Made by a program: the position numbers and the translations under genes
Assembly (NCBI RefSeq): GCF_000002075.1
Contig: NW_004797915.1
Location: forward strand, 355,616-415,819
Origin: Aplysia californica
Taxonomy: Eukaryota; Mollusca; Gastropoda; Aplysiida; Aplysiidae
Length of the DNA: 60,204 bases
Direction of reading: 5' to 3'
Notes under the pieces: model-generated
Told to the model about the DNA's origin: nothing
Databases searched by the model: none
Seen by the model: only the letters and a program-made list of their open reading frames with translations
Part shown: positions 52,136-60,204 of the stretch, piece after piece
Layout of the letters: the number at the start of each line of letters is the position of its first letter
How positions within the stretch are numbered: the stretch's first letter is position 1

Positions 52136-53101
52136 CAGTCGGACCTGTGTGTAAGACTGCCACCCATTGTCAAGGAGAAAAGTGGCCGTATAAGACAGGT
52201 GGCCGTCTTAGGCAGGACTGATCAAGAGGAAGAAAACAATTTCTTTTTGAGGTCCCAACTGAAGGTGGCCGCACTGTTGTTGTTTTCGCTTTTTTTTCTG
52301 CTTTTGTGCAAGAGTGACAATATTATAACGAAGTGTGTCAGACAACTATGACTATGGTAAAACAAACACATGGGTCGCCACCACTCGAAGAACGAGCGAC
52401 GTTTCTGTCACAAGCTCATGTTGACGTTCATTGTTACTTTGTTACAGACTGGGTAAACAGTGACCACTCATCTCACTTACGATTTGTGTATGAGTTCTGG
52501 GCGGGGCTTATGTGTCATGAGGGATCACACGCTTACCTCACCAGCAGCTAAAAATGTTTTACCAATTGGAATTGGTTAACAGTGGGAGGAGCCTACGCAA
52601 CATGACCGGTAGGAGGGACTACCTAACAACAACGACAGGTGATTGGATTCTGACGGCTCGCCCACAACGTCAGGGGCCAATGCACAATTTATGACAAAAC
52701 GTAATGGAGTCACTAAGGTGGCCGTCTAAGACAGGTGTTATTGCTTAGTGTGATAGGGGTTGTGCATTACATCTATGGGGCTGTGTGTTACATCTATGGG
52801 GTTGTGCATTACATCTATGGGGCTGTGTGTTACATCTATGGGGTTGTGCATTACATCTATGGGGCTGTGTGTTACATCTATGGGGTTGTGCATTACATCT
52901 ATGGGGTTGTGTGTTACATCTATGGGGTTGTGCATTACATCTATGGGGCTGTGTGTTAAAATATGGTGGCTGCGGCCGCGTTGGACAGGTGCCCGTTTTA
53001 CACAGTTAAATTATATAGAAACAACGCAAGGGGGGAATAGAAAGTGGCCGTTTGTACAGGTGGCCGTCTTATAGAGGTGACCGTCAGGGCAGGTTCGACT
53101 G
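52136..53101. mobile_element. Non-autonomous Tigger/pogo-like (Tc1/mariner group) element
   Basis: A 966-bp element begins CAGTCGGACCTG and ends with the inverse, CAGGTTCGACTG, flanked by TA on both sides (52134-52135 and 53102-53103). Removing it restores an ordinary array unit, GCTAGAAAATACTGGGG. Subterminal AGTGGCCGT motifs occur near both ends. No transposase is readable. The interior holds a 21-bp tandem repeat at 52755-52957. Confidence 0.85.
52755..52957. repeat. Tandem repeat of two alternating 21-mers
   Basis: GGGGTTGTGCATTACATCTA plus T alternates with GGGGCTGTGTGTTACATCTA plus T, about ten 21-mers. In frame it reads YIYGAVC/YIYGVVH, but it is open in both directions as a repeat effect. 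Confidence 0.95.
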
Positions 53102-56100
53102 TACTGGGGAACGTTAGGGGTGAGCTACAAAATACTTGGGAACACGGGCTGGAACTAGAACATACTGGGGATGGATCTACAAAATGTTGGGGATGAGCTA
53201 GAAAATACAGGGGAACACAGGATGAGCTAGAAAATACAGGGGAACACAGGATGAGCTAGAAAATACAGGGGAACACTGAGGATGAGCTAGAAAATACTGG
53301 GGAACACTGAGGATGAGCTAGAAAATACTGGGGATGAGCTAGAGATTATTAGGGATGGGTTAGAAATAAATAGGGATGAGCTCAAAAATATTATTTAAGG
53401 ATGATTTAGAAAATAACAGGAATGAGTTAAAAAATAATGGGGAATATTTTGGATGATCTAAAAAATATTAGGAATGAGTTGGAAAATACTAGGGGTGTGG
53501 TAGAAAATACTAGGGATGAGCTAGAAAATACTGGGGACGTTTTAAAAATATTATGGATGAGCTAGAAGATATTATAATTAGGGAATAAGTAGAAAGTACT
53601 GGGAATGAGCTAAAATATGTCACCGATGAGCTAAAAGATACTGGGAATGAGCTATAAAATATTAGGAATGAGCTACAAAATGATGGGGATGAGCTAAAAA
53701 ATATTAAAGACGAGCTAGAAAATACATTGTACTAGAAAATATTAGAAAAGTCTGTGGAATATTGGGGATGATCCGATGAGCTAGAAAAAATATTAGGTTT
53801 GCACTAGAAAATATTGTGGATGAGCTAAAAAATATTGGGGATGAGCTAAAAAATATTGGGGATGAACTAGAAAAGTCTGTGGAATATTGGGGATGGGCTA
53901 CAAAATAGTGGGGATAAGTTAGCAAATAGTCGGCATGAGATTTAAAAAATATATATTGGGGATGAGACGAAAAATATTTGGGATGAGCTGGAAAATTCAG
54001 GGGAACACTGAGGATGAGCTAGAAAATACTGGGGATGAGCTAGAAATTGTTAGGGATGAGCTAGAAATAAATATTGATGAGCTAAAACATGGGATGAGTT
54101 AGAAAATAACAGGAGTGAGCTAGAAAATAATGGGAAATATTTGGGATGAGCTAGAAAATATTGTTGATGAGCTAAAAAATGTTGGGGATGAACTAGAAAA
54201 GTCTGCGGAATATTGGGGATGGGCTACAAAATATTGGGGATGATTAAAAAAATTGTGGGTTTGAGATTTTTAAAAATATACATATTGGGGATGAGACAAA
54301 AATATCTGGTGTTTAGCTACAAAATATTGGTGATGAACTAGAACATATTTGGGATGAGCTAGAAATAAATATTAATGAGCTAAAACATATTAGGGATGAA
54401 TTAGAAAATAAAAGGAATGAGCTAGAAAATAATGGGGGGATATTTGGGATGAGCTAGAACATATTAGGAATAAGTTGGAAAATATTAAGGATGAGCTACA
54501 AAATACTGCGGATGTTTCAGAAATATTATGGATGAGCTAGAAAATATTAGGGATGAAGTAGAAAATACTGGGAATGAGCTAAAAAATATTACGGATGAGC
54601 TAGAAAATTGTAAGGTTGAGCTAGAAAATACTGGAGATGAGCTACAAAATGCTGAGTATGAGCTAAAAAATAGTGGGGATGATCTAAAAAAATATTAAAG
54701 ATGAGCTAGAATATACTGAGGATGAGACAGAAAATAAGGGGGATGAGCTAGAAAATATTAGGCTGCAGCTAGAAAATATTAAAGATGAGATTAAAAAAAA
54801 AAATATTGGGGATGGAATAGAAAAGTCTGTGGAATATTGGGGATGGGCTACAAAGTATTGGGGATGAGTTAGAAAATAGTGGGCTTGAGGTAAAAAAAAA
54901 TGTATACTTGTATCAGGAATGAGACGATATAAAATTTGGGATGAGATAAAAAGTATCGGGGATGCGCTAGAAAATACTGTGGTTGAGCTGGAAAATAGTG
55001 GTGATAAGCTAGAAAATATTAAGGTTGAGCTACAGAATGCTGGGGATGATTAAAAAAATATTGGGGTTGAGCTAGAAAATACTGGGGATGAGCTAGAAAT
55101 ACTAGGAGTGAGCTAAAAATACAGAGGATGAGATAGAAAATATGAGGTTTCAGTAAAAAATATTGGAGGTGAGCTATGGAAATACTGGAGAATATTTGGG
55201 ACAAGCCAGAAAATAATGAGGATAGGCTAGAAAATGTTGGCAAATTTTGGGGATCAGCTAGAAAATACTGGGAATGATCTAGAAACGAAGAATCCTTGGG
55301 ATAAAGCTAGAAAATACTGAGGAAAATACTGGTGATTAGCTAGAAAATACCAGGGATGAGCTAAAAGATAATGGGGTTGATCTAGAAAGTACTGAGGATG
55401 AGTTAGAAAACATTAGTGTTGAGCCAGAAAATATTGAGGATGAGTTAGAAAATACTTGGGATGGAGCGAAAAATACTGGGGATGAACTAGAAAATATAAG
55501 GAATGAACTCAAAAATACTGGGGATGAGCTAGAAAATATTACAGGAGAGCTAAAAAATACCAGGGATGAGTTAGAATATAGTAGGGGTGAGCTAGAAAAA
55601 ACTGGGGATCAGCTAAAAATGATTAATTGTCAATAAAAAAAAACACATTGGGGATGAGATATAAAAGTCTGGGAAATCTTGTTGACGAGCTTGAAAATAT
55701 AGTGGGGATGATCTAAAAAATACTAAGGCCGAGCTAGAAAATACTGGATATGAGCTAGAAAATATTGTGGATAAGATTTTTTTAAAATTGGGGATAAGAT
55801 AGAAAAATCTGTGGAATATTGGGAATGAGCTAAAAAATATTAGGTTGAAGCTAGAAAATTGTGGATGAGATAAAAAAAAATATTGGGGATGAGATAGAAA
55901 ATAGTGGGCTTGAGATAAACAAATATTGGGGATGAGCTAGAAAATAATGGTGATGAACTAGAAAATATTAGGGATGAGCTAGAAAATTTGGGATGAGATG
56001 AAAAATGATGGGGACGAGCTAGAAAATACTGTGGTTGAGCTAGAAAATAGTGGGAATGAGATAGAAAATACGTGTATTAAGATTGAGCTGTAGAATGCTG

Positions 56101-57882
56101 GGGATGATCTAGAAAACAGTTGGGATGATCTAAAAAGTATTGGGGTTGAGCTAAAAAATACAGGGAATGAGCTAGAACATACTAGGAGTGAGCTAAAAAT
56201 AAGGAGGATATGGAAATACTGGGGAATATTTGGGATAAGCCCGAAAATAATGAGGATAGGCTAGACAATGCTGGGAAATTTTGGGGATCAGCTAGAAAAT
56301 ACTGGGAACGATCTAGAAATGAGGAATACTGGGGATGAGCTCGAAAATACTGGGGATGGAGCTAGAAAAAAATGAGGATGAGCTCGAAAATATAAGGGAT
56401 GAGCTAGAAAATACTGGGGATGGAGATAAAAAATACTGGGGATTAGTGAGGATGAGCTACAAAATATTATGGATGAGCTAAAAAATATTAGGGATGAGCT
56501 AGAATATAGTAGTGGTGAGCAAAAAACAACAACTGGGGATGAGCTAAAAAAAATTGTCGATGAGATGAAAAAAATATCGGGGACGAGGTATAAAAGTCTG
56601 GGAAATATTGGGGCTCAGCTTTATAATATTGGGGACGAGCTTGAAAATATTGGGGATTTTGGGCTAAATAATAAAGGGGATGCGCTAAAAAATTATTGGG
56701 GATGAGCTAGACAATACTAAAGATCTAAAAATATTGGGAACGGGATAAAACATGTTGTGAATATTAAGAATGAGCTAAAAATTATTTGTGATGATCTAGA
56801 AAATACTGGGGATGAGCTAGAAAATCTAACTGGATGAGCTACAAAATATTAGGGATGAAGTAGAAAATATTGGGGAGAAGCTAAAAATATTACGGATGAG
56901 CTAGAAAATACTGGGAACGCGCGCAAAAAAAAAAGTAGAAGTGAGCTAGAAAATACTGTGGAATAGCTGGAAAATATTACAGATGAGCTAAAAAAATACT
57001 GTGGAGCGAGCTAGAACATATTGGGTCAATGAGAAAGAAAATACTGGGAATGCGCTAAAAAAATATTACAGATGAGAAAGAAAATATTACGGATGAGCTA
57101 AAAAATACTGCGGATGAGCTAGAAAATATTACAGATGCTCTAGAAAATACTGGGTATGAGCTAGAAAATATTCGTGATAGGCTAGAAAATATTTCGGGTA
57201 GAGCTAGAATTTACTGGGGATGAGCTTAAAAATACTGGGGAATATTGGGGATGAGTTAAAAAATACTGGGCTATGAGCTAGAAAGTACTGGGGATGAGCT
57301 TGAAAATACTGAGGAATATTGGGGATGAGTTAGAAAATACTGGGCTATGAGCTAGAAAATACTGGGGATGGAGATAGAAAATAATGGGGAATATTCAGGA
57401 TGAGCTAGAAATTAGAGGAGAACATTTGGGATGAGCTACAAAATACTGGGGAACATTGGAGCTAGAACTAGAAAATACAGGGGACGGATCTACAAAATGT
57501 TGGGGATGAGCTAGAAAATAGAGGGGGGCACTGAGGATGAGCTAGAAAATACTGGGGATGAGCTAGAAAATACTGGGGATGAGCTAGAAAATAGAGGGGA
57601 CACTGAGGATGAGCTAGAAAATAGAGGGGGACACTGAGAATGAGCTAGAAAATACTGGGGATGAACTAGAAAATACTGAGGATGAGCTAGAAAATAAAGG
57701 GGGACACTGAGGATGAGCTAGAAAATACTGGGGATGAGCTAGAAATAAATAGGGATGAGCTAAAAAATAGTAGGGATGAGTTGGGAAATATTAGGGATGA
57801 GTTAAAAAAATATTAGGGATGAGCTAGAAAATACTGGAGAACAGCTAGAAAATACCGTGGATGTGTTAGAAAATATTAGGGA

Positions 57883-58183
57883 TAATAATAGATAGCATTT
57901 GTATAGCGCATATCCCCGCTCAACAGCAGGCTCTATGCGCTTTACACTATATTATTACCCCAGCAGACCATAGAACACTCCGAAACATTCTCAGCTTCCC
58001 GGAAAGCATACAGTGCGAGCAGCCGATTAAGCGCTCAAACACTAACAAACTGACAAGATCTTTCGCTGTCTATAGCTGGGTACCCATTCCCACCTGGGTG
58101 AAGTGAGGAAAATAAGTGTAAAGTGCCTTTCCCAAGGACACAACGTCGGGTCCCTGACGGGATTCGAACCCACGACCTTACGG
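57883..58183 (-). repeat. tRNA-derived SINE inside the array
   Basis: On the minus strand the copy starts within the tRNA head (GTCGTGGGTTCGAATCCCG, a perfect B box), continues with the core TGTCCTTGGGAAAGGCACTT and ends with GCGCTATACAAATGCTATCT and TTATTATT. The 5' half of the tRNA head is missing. The core matches 8893-9113, while the 3' part differs. Confidence 0.85.
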
Positions 58184-60163
58184 TAGAACACATTAGGAAT
58201 GAGCTAGAAAATATTAGGGATGAGGTAGAACACATTAGGAATGAGCTAGAAAATATTAGGGATGAGGTAGAACACATAAGGAATGAGCTAGAAAATATTA
58301 GGAATGAGGTAGAAGGTACTTTGAAACAATGGGGATGAGCTAGAGAATACTGGGGATGAGTTTAAAAATATAAATGATTAGCTAGAAATATGAGAGATGA
58401 GCTAGAAAATATAAGGGATGAGCTAGAAAATACTGGAAATGAGCTAGAAAATATTAGGGTTGAACTAGAAAATACTGAGGATGGAGCTAGAAAATACTGG
58501 GGATGAGCTAAGAAATATAAGAGATGAGTTAGAAAATACTGGGGATGTCATTAGAGATGAGCTAGAAAATACTTGGGATGGGCTAGAAAATATTGCGGAT
58601 GCGATAAAAAGATATTGGGGATGAGCTGGGAAATATTAAAGATCTAAAAATATTGCGGATAAGATAAAACATGTTGTGGATGAGATACAAAAGTCTTCGA
58701 AATATTGAGGATGAGCTAAAACCTATAGGGGATGAGATAGAAAATACTGAGGATGAGCTAGAAAATATTAGGGATGAAGTAGAAAATACTGGGGATGAGC
58801 TGAAATATGTTACGAATGAGCTAGAAAATACTGGGAATGAGTTAGAAAATATTAGGGATGAGCTAGAAATATTACGGATGAGCTAGAAAATACTTGAGAT
58901 GGAATAGAAAATGGTTGGGATGAGCTAGAAAATAATGGGATCTAAAAAAATATTAGGGTTGAGCTATAACAGAAGCTAAAAATACTGGGGATCAGCTAGA
59001 AAATACTGGGGATGAGCTAGAAATATTATGTTTGAGCTAGAAAATATTGTAGATGAGAAAAACAGTATTGGGGATGAGATAGAAAATATTAATGTTTAGC
59101 TATAAAATACTGGGGATGAGCTAGAAAATACTAGGAATGAGCTATACAATAGTGGGGATGAGCTAGAAAATGCTGGAAAGGAGCTAGAAATTATTGTGGA
59201 TGAGATTAAAAAACCCATTGAGGAAGAGATAGAAAAGGCTGGGACATATTGAGGATGAGCTAGTAAAAAATGAAGATGGGATTTTAAAAAATGTTTGGGA
59301 TTAGCTAGAAAATATTAAGGATTTAAAAATATTGGGAATGAGATTTAAAAAATGTTTCGAATGAGATACAAAAGTCTTCGAAATATTGGGGATGAGCTAA
59401 AAATGATTGGGGATGACATAGAAAATATTGGGGATGAGCTAAAAAAATATTGATAATGAGAGAGAAAATTATGAGGAATATTGCGGACGAGTTAGAATTA
59501 ATATTGAGGATGAGCTAGAAAATGTTGGGGATTATCTAGATAATATTGGGGATCAGATGAACAAAATTGGGGATGAGCTAGAAAATGTTGGGGACGAGAT
59601 TAAAAAAAAGTCTGCGGACTATTGGAATTTTCAAAAATAGTGGGGATGAGCTAGAAAATTTTATGTTTGAGCTAGAAAGCTAATAATACTGGGGACGAGC
59701 TAGAAAATATTAGGTTTGAGCTAGATAATATTAGGTTTGAGCTAGAAAATATTGGAGATGAGTTAGAAAATACTGGGGAATATTTGTGATAAGCCAGAAA
59801 ATATTGGGGATGTGCTAGAAAATACTTGCAAATTTGGGAGATCAACTAGACTGTACTAGACAATACTGGGAATGATCTAGAAATGAGGAATACTGGGGAT
59901 GAGCTAGAAAAGAAAGTAAAAAGAATGAGCTAACAAATATTAGGAGTAAGCTAGAAAATACTGGGGATGAGCTAGAAAATATTAGGGTTGAACTAGAAAA
60001 TAATAGGGATGACCTAAAAAATACTGGGGACGAGCTAGAAAATAGTGGGGAATATAAGGGATGAGCTATAAAATACTGGGGACGAGCTAGAAAATAGTGG
60101 AGAATATAAGGGATGAGCTATAAAATACTGGGGATCAGGTTAAAAAAACCCCTAGAAAATGCT

Positions 60164-60164
60164 A

Positions 60165-60204
<40 letters not shown>
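60164..60204. repeat. (GA)n microsatellite at the window end
   Basis: About 18 GA dinucleotides directly after the last array units. It may continue beyond the window. Confidence 0.9.

Larger units (their letters stand above)
51851..60163. repeat. 8-kb degenerate 21-bp array
   Basis: The consensus unit GATGAGCTAGAAAATACTGG plus G is repeated several hundred times with variants (ATTAGG, ATTGGGG, AAAAAATATT, GAGATAAAA) and frequent length changes, to the end of the window. In one frame the unit reads DELENTG, one heptad, but the other two plus frames have stops in every unit, and length changes break the open frame every few dozen residues. The longest open stretches are about 60-80 residues (56469-56705, 58671-58886). 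It is interrupted by a Tigger-like element (52136-53101) and a tRNA SINE (57883-58183). No transcript signal is seen. Confidence 0.95.

Noticed and set aside
56469-58886. Open frames in the 21-bp array as a real coiled-coil protein
   Set aside because: They are short, the frame breaks every few units, and they lack splice or start context. They are by-products of the DELENTG-reading repeat.

Overview
This is a stretch of animal nuclear genome: AT-rich, intron-rich, full of short interspersed repeats, microsatellites and degenerate minisatellites, with two assembly gaps (26993-27755 and 41669-41768). The intron-exon style, the tRNA-derived SINEs and the repeat landscape suggest a lophotrochozoan, most likely a gastropod mollusc. 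That assignment is inference; nothing in the window names the species. I saw no recognisable endogenous virus, LTR element or Polinton.

Two host genes can be read completely. On the minus strand, 21583 down to 17328, five coding exons give a 222-residue CHMP2A (ESCRT-III subunit). On the plus strand, 28920 to 44913, seventeen coding exons with consistent phases give an 819-residue CSDE1/UNR (cold-shock-domain RNA-binding protein with a C-terminal SUZ-C motif), probably followed by a 3' UTR of about 6.3 kb ending near a polyadenylation signal at 51233. The two genes are divergent, with about 7.3 kb between start codons. A third host gene, not identified, ends on the plus strand at 3559 (last two exons visible).

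Region by region: 1-3.7 kb holds the 3' end of the unidentified gene, SINE copies, a 179-bp inverted-repeat element and three minisatellites. 3974-8315 is a decayed DNA-transposon-like element with inverted termini of about 40 bp around a broken, intron-containing minus-strand gene of the DUF7869 type. 8.6-17 kb is repeat-rich intergenic DNA. 17.3-21.6 kb is CHMP2A. 22.4-28.9 kb holds tandem repeats, two small inverted-repeat elements, a large inverted repeat carrying YY1-like motifs, and a 763-base gap. 28.9-51.3 kb is CSDE1 with many intronic SINEs. 51.85 kb to the end is an 8-kb array of a degenerate 21-bp unit, interrupted by a 966-bp Tigger-like element and by a tRNA SINE.

The most interesting points are: (1) a SINE family of about 20 copies whose 3' end forms a hairpin with compensatory base changes between two subfamilies; (2) four copies of that SINE tail lying 20-80 nt upstream of 3' splice sites; (3) a DUF7869-type gene enclosed by inverted repeats; (4) a 1489-bp block of the CSDE1 3' UTR, including the poly(A) signal, repeated almost exactly inside intron 15 between a 100-N gap and a SINE, which looks like an assembly error; (5) the 21-bp array whose unit equals one heptad, DELENTG.
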